Below, piece after piece: positions 42,158 to 49,414 of a DNA stretch of 64,000 nucleotides (positions are counted from its first letter, which is position 1; each line of letters begins with the position of its first letter). Under the pieces are notes generated by a model. The model was not told the DNA's origin. It saw nothing but the letters and a program-made list of their open reading frames with translations, and did not search any database. This DNA is from Methanoculleus formosensis (GTDB lineage Archaea; Halobacteriota; Methanomicrobia; Methanomicrobiales; Methanoculleaceae): assembly GCF_025384765.1 (NCBI RefSeq), contig NZ_VHLL01000002.1, positions 248,001 through 312,000 of the forward strand. The letters are read 5' to 3'. Both the position numbers and the translations under genes were made by a program.

Positions 42158-43905
42158 CGAAGATCCGCGTCCTCGACACCGGGACCGTGAACCAGATCGC
42201 CGCCGGCGAGGTCGTGGAGCGGCCGGCATCGGTGGTGAAGGAACTCCTGGAGAACGCTATCGATGCGGGGGCGACGAGCATCCTCCTCGACGTCGGATCA
42301 GACATGGCGGGGATCACGAAGATCCGGGTGACCGACAACGGCGAGGGGATGACGGCGGACGAGGCGATCCTCGCGTTCCACCCCCACGCGACGAGCAAGA
42401 TCCGGGATATCGCCGACCTCTCCGCCATCCGCACCCTCGGGTTCCGGGGGGAGGCGCTCGCGAACATCGCCGCCGTCGCGGAGGTGACCATCGTCACCCG
42501 CCCCCGGGGAGGGGAAGCCCTCGCCGGGACGCGGATTGTCGTCAGGGGCGGCGAGGTCGTGGAGAAGAGCGAGGTGGGAGCACCGGAGGGGACGACGATC
42601 GTGGTGGAGCGCCTCTTCTACAACACCCCCGCCCGCCGGAAGTTCTTAAAAAGCAGGAACACCGAGCTCGCCCACATCTACGCGGTCGCAGAAAGTCTCG
42701 CCCTCGCCCACGGCGAGGTCGCCTTCCGGGTGGTGCAGAACGGCAAAGAGCGGATGGCGACCCAGCGGTCGGGCGGGGTCCTGACCACCGTCGCAGGGCT
42801 CTACGGCGCCGACCTCGCCCGGTCGCTCATCCCGGTCGAGGGACGGCTCCCGTTCATCCGTATCGGGGGCTACATCTCCCGGCCGTCGGAGAACCGGGGG
42901 AACCTCTCGCAGATCTCCGTCAGCATCAACGGGCGGAGCATCTCCTCCCGGCCGATCGCCGCCGCCGTCCGGGAGGGCTACGGCACCCTCCTCCCGAAGG
43001 ACCGCTACCCGGTGGCGTTCCTCGAACTCTCGATCGATACCGGTCTCGTGGACGTCAACGTCCACCCGACCAAACGGGAGGTTCGCCTCTCCCGGGAGCG
43101 GGAGATCACGGGGGCGATCGCGGCCGCGGTGGAGGAGGCGCTCGCCGGGCACGACCTCGCGCGCGAGACCCCGGCCGAGCCGGTGCAGCAGCAGATCGTC
43201 CCGGGCGAGGCCGAACCGTCCCCGCCGCCGGTCGCCGAGGCCGGGGCGGCCTACACGGTCGGCCACCGGGAACTCATCCTCTCCGAGAGGCAGCTCCGCC
43301 GGACGGAGGCAGAGGGCAAAGAGAACCTCCTCCCCGCGATGGAGCCGATCGGGCAGGTGGCCGCGACCTACATCGTGGCGGAGGGAGACGACGGCACCCT
43401 CTACCTCGTCGACCAGCACGCGGCCCACGAGCGGGTCCTCTACGACCAGGTCGTGGAGAGGCGCGATAAGGCGGCCGGGTCGCAGGAACTGATCGTGCCC
43501 GTCACTCTCTCGCTCCCCCCGAAGGAGTTCGCCGCGCTCCGGGACGCGATCCCCCTCCTCACGGATGAGGGGTTCGCCGTCGAGGAGTTCGGCCGGGACA
43601 CCTTCGCCGTCCGTGCGGTGCCGGCCGCCCTCGGCGCGGTCGAGAACCCCGAAACCATCCGGGAGACGATCGCCGACCTCCTCGCCGATGAGTCCCGGAC
43701 TGCCCCGGACCGGCGCGAGGCGGTCACCTGCATCGTCGCCTGCCGGGGAGCGGTGAAGGCCGGCGCCCTCCTCACGCACGACCAGCAGAAGCGCCTCCTT
43801 GCCCAGCTCGCCCGGACGAAGACCCCCTGGACGTGCCCCCACGGGAGGCCGACGGTCGTGGCGTTTGATAAGCGCAAACTTGATGTGATGTTCAGGCGGG
43901 GGTGA
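42154..43905 (+). CDS. mutL: DNA mismatch repair protein MutL
   Basis: This 583-aa MutL has the GHKL ATPase motifs ENAIDAGAT, DNGEGM and GFRGEALANI at the N-terminus. The C-terminal domain keeps features of the endonuclease type: VDQHAAHERVLYD (usually DQHAxxExxxxE, with Asp in the last position here), ACRGAVKAG and the CPHGRPT motif near the end. It should therefore nick DNA as in organisms without MutH. A Pro/Glu-rich linker separates the two halves. Confidence 0.96.
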   Translation: MTKIRVLDTGTVNQIAAGEVVERPASVVKELLENAIDAGATSILLDVGSDMAGITKIRVTDNGEGMTADEAILAFHPHATSKIRDIADLSAIRTLGFRGEALANIAAVAEVTIVTRPRGGEALAGTRIVVRGGEVVEKSEVGAPEGTTIVVERLFYNTPARRKFLKSRNTELAHIYAVAESLALAHGEVAFRVVQNGKERMATQRSGGVLTTVAGLYGADLARSLIPVEGRLPFIRIGGYISRPSENRGNLSQISVSINGRSISSRPIAAAVREGYGTLLPKDRYPVAFLELSIDTGLVDVNVHPTKREVRLSREREITGAIAAAVEEALAGHDLARETPAEPVQQQIVPGEAEPSPPPVAEAGAAYTVGHRELILSERQLRRTEAEGKENLLPAMEPIGQVAATYIVAEGDDGTLYLVDQHAAHERVLYDQVVERRDKAAGSQELIVPVTLSLPPKEFAALRDAIPLLTDEGFAVEEFGRDTFAVRAVPAALGAVENPETIRETIADLLADESRTAPDRREAVTCIVACRGAVKAGALLTHDQQKRLLAQLARTKTPWTCPHGRPTVVAFDKRKLDVMFRRG

Positions 43906-44417
43906 GAACGCCCGACCGCCGATACCTATAGAATAACGATTTTTCCCGGAATAACTGATTTAGAACAGCCGATACAGCAAAATACAGTATCATAATGGCT
44001 TTATTCAGGGAAGTCAGACAATTATATGTCGCAGCGGTATCCCGTTGCAGACGAAATGGATTGAACGATACAAGATCAGTCCGGCAGATCCGCCTCCGCA
44101 GGAGAGGAACCGGGGACCCGGGTCTCGAACTGCACATCAAGACCCTCGCTCCAGGCCATCCCTGCGGTCACCCGCGATCGTCTGCCGGGAAAGAACAGGT
44201 GACGGGGAAACACCCCTCTAAACGTCCTGCCGGAGATGATTGTCTCTCGACAACTCCATCTCCCCGCCACCTTTTTTCGATGCAATTTTTCCGATACGAC
44301 CCCCCGGACACGAGAGGCGTTCGTCCCCAGTGTTTCGCTAAGAACAGCCTCTGCAATCGACCCATGCAGCCTCGCAGAGCGACCTACAACGGGATCGGCA
44401 GCACCCGGGCACCGGAC

Positions 44418-44484
44418 TTCGCGGCTTCGCGTGAGAGCATATTGTTATCTCCGCCCATGAACTCACGCTGAAGCACGCGAAGAG
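44418..44484. repeat. CTTCGCG-rich inverted repeat, copy 2
   Basis: TTCGCGGCTTCGCGTGAG (44418-44435) is repeated in inverted, imperfect form as CTCACGCTGAAGCACGCGAAG (44462-44482, given here by its outer elements CTCACGC and ACGCGAAG). The left arm is identical to part of copy 1 at 36385-36402. It lies 32 nt before copy B of the dispersed repeat. Confidence 0.65.
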
Positions 44485-44515
44485 AGGTCGATGGATTGAC
44501 CTCTTGAAGATACGA

Positions 44516-44660
44516 GGTCATCCCAAAAAGATCTCCGAACCCCCGGTATACCCTGATCGGAGCCCTTAATTCTCAGGTGTCCGCCATCTGAGCCACATCC
44601 TGAGCCAGGGGGGTGAAACGGCTTTCCACTGGATATCGCCACGCGGGGGGTTCGGGAGAT
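44516..44660 (+). repeat. Dispersed ~150-bp intergenic repeat, copy B
   Basis: This is the most diverged of three copies. It shares GGTCATCCCAAAAAGATCT (with copy C: CACCCCAAAAAGATCTACG), CCCTGATCGGA and GGTGAAACGGCTTTCCA with the others, but lacks the distal CCCTCCCGGC block. It lies between the ends of mutL and the convergent exported-protein gene. Confidence 0.7.
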
Positions 44661-44670
44661 TCAAAAAAAG

Positions 44671-45276
44671 TTAGAGGAACCGGAACGACTCCGCCGTCGA
44701 GGCCGCGTCGACGTTGTAGACGTCGTACTCGGGCGGGAAGACCGTGTGCATGACCGAGTAGATGACGTCGTCTTTGACGGCGTAACGGACGACGAAGGTG
44801 TAGCGGTCCTCCTCAACGATAGGGACGGAGAAGACCGACTCATACCCCGGAACACCGTCGAGGGAGATCCTCTCCGTCGAGACCCATTCGGCACCGATCC
44901 CGGCGCGAAGATCCTCGGCGTAGGTCGCGTTCAGCGCTTCAAGAACCTTCTCCGTATCAACCTCCCCCTGGGCCGAGAGCGGGTTCGTGTTCACGCGGAC
45001 CTCCTCGTGTTTGTCCGGCGAGGAGAACCAGACGCTCTCGCCGGACTCGGTGTAAAACCACCCCTCGGGGCTGGTGACGGCATACCCGTAGGTAGTGTTG
45101 ACGTAGGTGCCGTTCCCGGGAACGAGCGCCGGGGTCGGGGTCGGAGCAGGGGTGGGCGGTTGGGTCGAGCCGGGGTCGGGCGGCTCTGGCGCCAAGAGCC
45201 CCGGGAGCGTGACCGCGAGGACCGCGATCAGCGCGACCGCAAGAACCCCGGTGAGCAGGAGTCTCTGTGACTTCAT
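44671..45276 (-). CDS. Membrane-anchored extracellular protein of unknown function
   Basis: This 201-aa protein has an N-terminal signal/anchor helix (LLLTGVLAVALIAVLAVTL), a Pro/Thr-rich linker typical of surface proteins (residues about 33-52), and a folded domain of about 145 aa. The domain starts with TYVNTTYGYAVTSPEGWFY, which resembles the opening of PsbP-like/lipoprotein domains (GYxxxxPxGW). No enzyme motif is seen. A TATA box on the minus strand near 45304-45312 lies upstream. Confidence 0.65.
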   Translation of the reverse strand: MKSQRLLLTGVLAVALIAVLAVTLPGLLAPEPPDPGSTQPPTPAPTPTPALVPGNGTYVNTTYGYAVTSPEGWFYTESGESVWFSSPDKHEEVRVNTNPLSAQGEVDTEKVLEALNATYAEDLRAGIGAEWVSTERISLDGVPGYESVFSVPIVEEDRYTFVVRYAVKDDVIYSVMHTVFPPEYDVYNVDAASTAESFRFL

Positions 45277-45741
45277 GGTTATCCGGGTAGGTGGCTCGGG
45301 CGATCATAAATACTCTTCAGTCACGCCGCATTGACGATCGCGATCCCTCTCTCGACCACCGGGCCCCGGCCCCTCTTCTGTATGCCCATACGCTGCTCGC
45401 ATTAGCATCCAGCCTGACAAATCTTTCGAAGCAGAATGCCCGTACCTCGATGTGGCCAGCGCGGCGTTCCGGATCCGGCGCTCGCATGAGTCCCCTCACC
45501 AGCCCGACCGAGGACGGCCGGAGGTTTCCAGACCCGGGCAGGAGATGAAAGGGGAGGGGGGCGATACAATCATTGTAATCATTTTCGATCCATTATCAAG
45601 AAGGATAAGCCAAATTAACTTATTTCAATTAACCCAGACCCGGAAAGCAATGATTTTCTCCATGAGGATGAAATTTCTCAATAATTCGGCGGGCCGTCCA
45701 GAAGAACGACTTGTTCCGCCGAACGCTAGCATACAGGTGTA
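45277..45741. other. Intergenic region with the leader of the ABC importer operon
   Basis: The left part serves the divergent exported-protein gene. Towards the right are ACAATCATTGT (about 45565), AT-rich sequence with TTAACTTATTTCAATTAA (45615-45632), and an inverted repeat just upstream of the importer gene. No gene is seen. Confidence 0.4.
45685..45723 (+). promoter_or_regulatory. Inverted repeat in front of the ABC importer operon
   Basis: TTCGGCGG (45685-45692) and CCGCCGAA (45716-45723) are exact inverted copies 23 nt apart. The right arm ends 18 nt before the first ATG. It could be an RNA stem in the leader or an operator. Confidence 0.45.
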
Positions 45742-46851
45742 ATGATGACGAAGACCCGTTACGTGCTCTGTGCACTCATCATCGCAGCCGGCATTCTCTG
45801 TTGTGGCTGCACGACGACAACACCGGCCTCCACGGCCGAAACACGGACGATCACCGATATGGCAGGAAACCAGATCACACTCCCCGCCAGCGGAGCAACC
45901 TTTGGTATCTTCGGCGGCCCCATCAGCCAGGTGCCCTACCTCCTTGGAGCGAACGAGAGCGTCACTGCAGTCACGAAAGGGCCGCAGATGATGGAGATGA
46001 TGCAGCAGATGGACCCGGGCATTGCCAGCAAACCAGCGCCGCGGACGACAAACGGCAACGTGAACATCGAGCAACTCCTGGTCACCAACCCCGACTGCGT
46101 CATTGCCTTCGACGTCGACGGCGAGATTGTGGAGTCGCAAACAGGCATCCCGGTCATCTATCTCTCCGGGACCATGAGCGACGGGTTCAAAGAGATGCGC
46201 CAGGAGATCATCTTCATGGGTGAGGTCTTCCAGAGACCTGAACGGGCACAGGCCTACATCGATTACCTGGATGAGACTCTCGCGTTCCTCGAGAACCGTA
46301 CCGCGGACATCCCTGAAGACGAGCGGGTCACCGTCTTCCTGGGCGAAGGCGTGAGCCACCTCCAGACGCTCGGGGGCGACACGTTCTTCACCGAGTGGAC
46401 CGAGGCCGCGGGATGCAGAAACGCCGTCGCCGCAATCGAGACCACCCAGGGACAGCAGGAAGGGATGCACACCGGCATCAATGAGGTCTCGATGGAGCAG
46501 GTCCTTGCCGTCGACCCCGGCCTCATCATCATCGATACCGGCGGCCCCGCCGATCTCGCGAAGGACAACCGCTGGAAGGAACTCACCGCCGTCAAAGAAG
46601 GCAGGGTCTACAAGCAGCCCACCGGGCTCTTCCTCTGGAGCCGTCCGTCCGCCGAGTCTGCCGTCCTCTACCCGGTCTGGATTGCATATATGGCCTATCC
46701 CGACCGCTTCGCCGACGTCCCGCTCACCGACCGGGTGAAGGACTTCTACACCGAGATCTTCGATTTCCCCATCACTGATGCGCAGGCGCAGAAGGTCATC
46801 GACGGTGCGTACGGAAGCGTGACGTTCGGTCAGGTGCAGCAGTCCGGATGA
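45742..46851 (+). CDS. ABC transporter substrate-binding lipoprotein (iron-chelate/corrinoid type)
   Basis: This 369-aa protein has a lipoprotein signal peptide (LCALIIAAGILCCGCTT, lipid likely on Cys22 of the GC pair), then a class III periplasmic-binding fold of the FepB/BtuF family. It has RTITDMAGNQITLP at the start, LVTNPDCVIAFD in the first lobe, a long central helix and DPGLIIIDTGGPAD in the second lobe. It delivers a metal chelate or corrinoid to the permease, and the ligand is unknown. The second ATG at 45745 is an alternative start. Its stop overlaps the permease start (ATGA). Confidence 0.9.
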   Translation: MMTKTRYVLCALIIAAGILCCGCTTTTPASTAETRTITDMAGNQITLPASGATFGIFGGPISQVPYLLGANESVTAVTKGPQMMEMMQQMDPGIASKPAPRTTNGNVNIEQLLVTNPDCVIAFDVDGEIVESQTGIPVIYLSGTMSDGFKEMRQEIIFMGEVFQRPERAQAYIDYLDETLAFLENRTADIPEDERVTVFLGEGVSHLQTLGGDTFFTEWTEAAGCRNAVAAIETTQGQQEGMHTGINEVSMEQVLAVDPGLIIIDTGGPADLAKDNRWKELTAVKEGRVYKQPTGLFLWSRPSAESAVLYPVWIAYMAYPDRFADVPLTDRVKDFYTEIFDFPITDAQAQKVIDGAYGSVTFGQVQQSG

Positions 46852-47963
46852 GACCGAAGACAATAGGCACCAAAAGTGCGTATGCTGACGTTGGAGGAGC
46901 ACCGGTGACCGGGACGGCAACGACCGAACCGGGTCAGGTTGACGGCCGGGGCTGGGGAGAGCGGCACCCGGGGACCGTCCTGGTGCTTCTCCTCGCCGTG
47001 CTCGGGATCGTTGCGTTTGCCGCCCTGATGCTCGGGCGGTATATCATCCAGCCAGAGACGGTGGTAGCGGTGATCCTGAGTTCGGTCCTCCCGATCGAGG
47101 AGACCTGGTCTTCGACGGCAGCCAGTGCCGTCGTGAACGTCCGGATCCCCCGGATCATCGCCGGACTGCTCGTCGGAGCCGGCCTCGCTATCAGCGGAGC
47201 CTCGTTCCAGGGGATGTTCCGAAACCCCCTTGTCTCTTCGCAGATCCTTGGCGTGGCCGCCGGAGCGGGTTTCGGGGCGGCGATCGGCATCCTCCTCTTC
47301 GACAGCCTTGTCGTCGTCCAGATCCTCTCGTTCGCCTTCGGTCTCCTCGCCGTGGGGATGGCCTACGGCCTCAGCCGGGTCAGGAGCTCGACTCCGATCC
47401 TGATGCTGGTTCTCTCAGGCATCGTGATCGCGTCACTCTTCTCGGCTCTCACCTCGATGGTGAAGTACGTGGCTGACCCGATGAACAAGATGCCGGCGAT
47501 CGTCTTCTGGCTGCTGGGGTCGCTCAACCACGTCTCGACACCGGACCTGCTGGTCCTCGGTCCGATCATAGCGGTCTCGGTCCTGGGACTACTTGCCGTC
47601 CGGTGGCGGATAAACGTCCTCACCATGGGCGATGAAGAGGCGCGGGCGCTCGGGGTGAACACCGAGCGCCTGAAAGTCATTATCATCCTCCTCGCAACGA
47701 TAATCACCGCTGCGGCGGTCTGCATGAGCGGGATCATAGGGTGGATCGGGCTCGTCATCCCGCATATGGGCCGGATGCTTGTCGGGCCGGACAACCGCTA
47801 CCTCCTGCCGGTCTCAGTGCTCCTTGGCGGAGCATTCCTGATCGCCGTCGACACCGTTGCGAGGACGGCAGCTCCCGCCGAGATACCCATCGGCATCCTG
47901 ACCGCGATCATTGGAGCGCCGATCTTTGCGCTACTCCTCCGGCGCAACAACCCGGGGTGGTGA
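46848..47963 (+). CDS. ABC transporter permease, FecCD/BtuC family
   Basis: This 371-aa permease has about ten membrane helices. Family signatures include VRIPRIIAGLLVGAGLAISG, which continues into FQGMFRNPL, and later GIIGWIGLVIPHMGRMLVGPDNR. The first 40 residues are polar and an unusual extension. It forms the channel for the substrate delivered by the lipoprotein. It overlaps its upstream neighbour by 4 nt and is 2 nt from the ATPase gene. Confidence 0.93.
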   Translation: MRPKTIGTKSAYADVGGAPVTGTATTEPGQVDGRGWGERHPGTVLVLLLAVLGIVAFAALMLGRYIIQPETVVAVILSSVLPIEETWSSTAASAVVNVRIPRIIAGLLVGAGLAISGASFQGMFRNPLVSSQILGVAAGAGFGAAIGILLFDSLVVVQILSFAFGLLAVGMAYGLSRVRSSTPILMLVLSGIVIASLFSALTSMVKYVADPMNKMPAIVFWLLGSLNHVSTPDLLVLGPIIAVSVLGLLAVRWRINVLTMGDEEARALGVNTERLKVIIILLATIITAAAVCMSGIIGWIGLVIPHMGRMLVGPDNRYLLPVSVLLGGAFLIAVDTVARTAAPAEIPIGILTAIIGAPIFALLLRRNNPGW

Positions 47964-47965
47964 GC

Positions 47966-48769
47966 ATGAGCCGTATCAGCGTAGAAGGTATAACATTCAA
48001 TTATCCAGGCAGAAGAGCAGTCTTTACGGAGATCACGCTTGCGGTGGAGGAGGGGGACGTATACTCCCTCCTCGGCCCGAACGGCACCGGGAAGTCCACG
48101 TTCCTCAAGTGCATGGCCGGACTCATCTCCCCCTCACACGGCCGCATCCTCCTCGACGGAAAGGAGATCAACGGGATGCAGCCATACGAGATCGCCCGGC
48201 GGGTTGGGTTTGTTCCCCAGACACAGGTCTCGCCGTTCCCGTTCCGGGTCAGGGATATCGTCCTGATGGGCAGGGCATCGCACCTCAATGCTTTTGCAAC
48301 CCCATCGGCAAAAGACGATGCCATCGCTGCCGACGCCCTTGCGCACGTCGGGATCTCTCACCTTGCCGACCGGGCATGCACCGCGATCAGCGGGGGCGAG
48401 TGGCAACTGGTCCTGATCGCCCGGGCAATTGCACAGCGCCCGGGGACCCTTCTTCTCGACGAACCGACGTCGCACCTGGACCTCGGCAACCAGATGCGGG
48501 TGCTCGACGTCATCAGGGGGCTCGCAGAAGGGGGGATGACCATTGTTGTTGCGACGCATTTCCCCGATCATGCGCTTTTGACATCAAGCAAGGTCGCAAT
48601 CCTGAAAGATCAAAGAATCATCGCCACAGGGCCTCCAGAAGAGGTTATCCGCGAAGACACCATGCGCCAGGCCTATGGGACGGACGTCAGAATCATGCAC
48701 CTTGGCGACCCGATCAACCGGCGGGTCTGCGTGCCGGTGGTTGAGACGTTCCGGAGAGGAGTATTATGA
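47966..48769 (+). CDS. ABC transporter ATP-binding protein, FecE/BtuD family
   Basis: This 267-aa ATPase has Walker A GPNGTGKST, the Q-loop in VPQTQ, a signature sequence SGGEWQ where LSGGQ is usual, Walker B LLLDEPTSHLD and the H-loop VVATHFPDH. The signature's Glu in place of Gln and the following Trp are uncommon but tolerated. ATG at 47966 follows GGTGAGC. The stop overlaps the methyltransferase start by 4 nt (ATGA). Confidence 0.93.
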   Translation: MSRISVEGITFNYPGRRAVFTEITLAVEEGDVYSLLGPNGTGKSTFLKCMAGLISPSHGRILLDGKEINGMQPYEIARRVGFVPQTQVSPFPFRVRDIVLMGRASHLNAFATPSAKDDAIAADALAHVGISHLADRACTAISGGEWQLVLIARAIAQRPGTLLLDEPTSHLDLGNQMRVLDVIRGLAEGGMTIVVATHFPDHALLTSSKVAILKDQRIIATGPPEEVIREDTMRQAYGTDVRIMHLGDPINRRVCVPVVETFRRGVL

Positions 48770-49407
48770 CAGAACAACCACACGAACCGTTTACCGGCAG
48801 AGGAGCCGGAAGAATGGATGCCATTGCGAAAGGGCCGTTTGCACCGATATATCCGGTCATCGCCCGGCAGATCATCGATACCTGCAACATCACCGAGGGC
48901 AGATGTGTCGATATCGGGTGCGGGCCCGGACACCTCGCAATGGCGCTCGGCGCCGCAAGCAACCTCAGTATCGACGCTCTTGACTCATCAAACGATATGC
49001 TTGCCATTGCACGGCAGAATATCCAGGAAGCCGGGCTCACCGACCGGGTACACACGGTCTGTGGCGATGTTCACGACCTCCCCTACGATGACAACTCCAT
49101 CGACCTGATCGTGAGCCGTGGCTCGTTCTTCTTCTGGGATGACCGGGTCCGGGCATTCCAGGAGATCTACCGGGTGCTCAGGCCGGGAGGGAGGACGTTC
49201 GTCGGCGGCGGGTTCGGGACTCCGGCTCTGAAGGCGGAGATTACGGAGAAGATGCGGGTCATCGACCCCGAGTGGGAGGTAAAGGCCGCAGAACGGCTTG
49301 CCCCGAAGAACAGGGACGCCATCCGCCGTGACCTGGAGAAGACAGGAATCCCGGTCTATGAGATCCACGAGGGCGAGGCCGGATTCTGGGTCATCATGCG
49401 GAAGTGA
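48766..49407 (+). CDS. Class I SAM-dependent methyltransferase in the ABC importer operon
   Basis: This 213-aa protein has motif I CVDIGCGPGHLAMAL and the acidic strand DALDSSNDMLAIA. FHDLPYDDNSIDLIVSRG (here VHDLPYDDNSIDLIVSRG) and YRVLRPGGR follow, placing it in the UbiE/Methyltransf_11 group that acts on small molecules. Co-translation with an importer suggests it methylates an imported compound or helps make one. The target is unknown. Confidence 0.88.
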   Translation: MTEQPHEPFTGRGAGRMDAIAKGPFAPIYPVIARQIIDTCNITEGRCVDIGCGPGHLAMALGAASNLSIDALDSSNDMLAIARQNIQEAGLTDRVHTVCGDVHDLPYDDNSIDLIVSRGSFFFWDDRVRAFQEIYRVLRPGGRTFVGGGFGTPALKAEITEKMRVIDPEWEVKAAERLAPKNRDAIRRDLEKTGIPVYEIHEGEAGFWVIMRK

Positions 49408-49414
49408 TCGAAGG

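Larger units (their letters stand above)
43906..44670. other. Long intergenic region with two kinds of repeat
   Basis: No convincing gene is seen. It holds the second CTTCGCG inverted repeat (44418-44484) and copy B of the dispersed repeat (44516-44660). CCTATAGAATAA near 43926 and AATTATATGTC near 44020 are AT-rich elements that could be promoters. A minus-strand frame (44076-44285) ends in AGMAWSEGLDVQFETRV and may be the tail of a decayed gene, but I cannot show this. Confidence 0.45.

Noticed and set aside
44100-44130. Possible tRNA T-arm (GGTCTCGAACT-like)
   Set aside because: No matching acceptor stem, D-arm or anticodon arm can be folded around it.
43995-44471. 158-codon plus-strand frame after mutL
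   Set aside because: Runs into the inverted repeat, has no ribosome binding site, and its composition is unlike neighbouring proteins.
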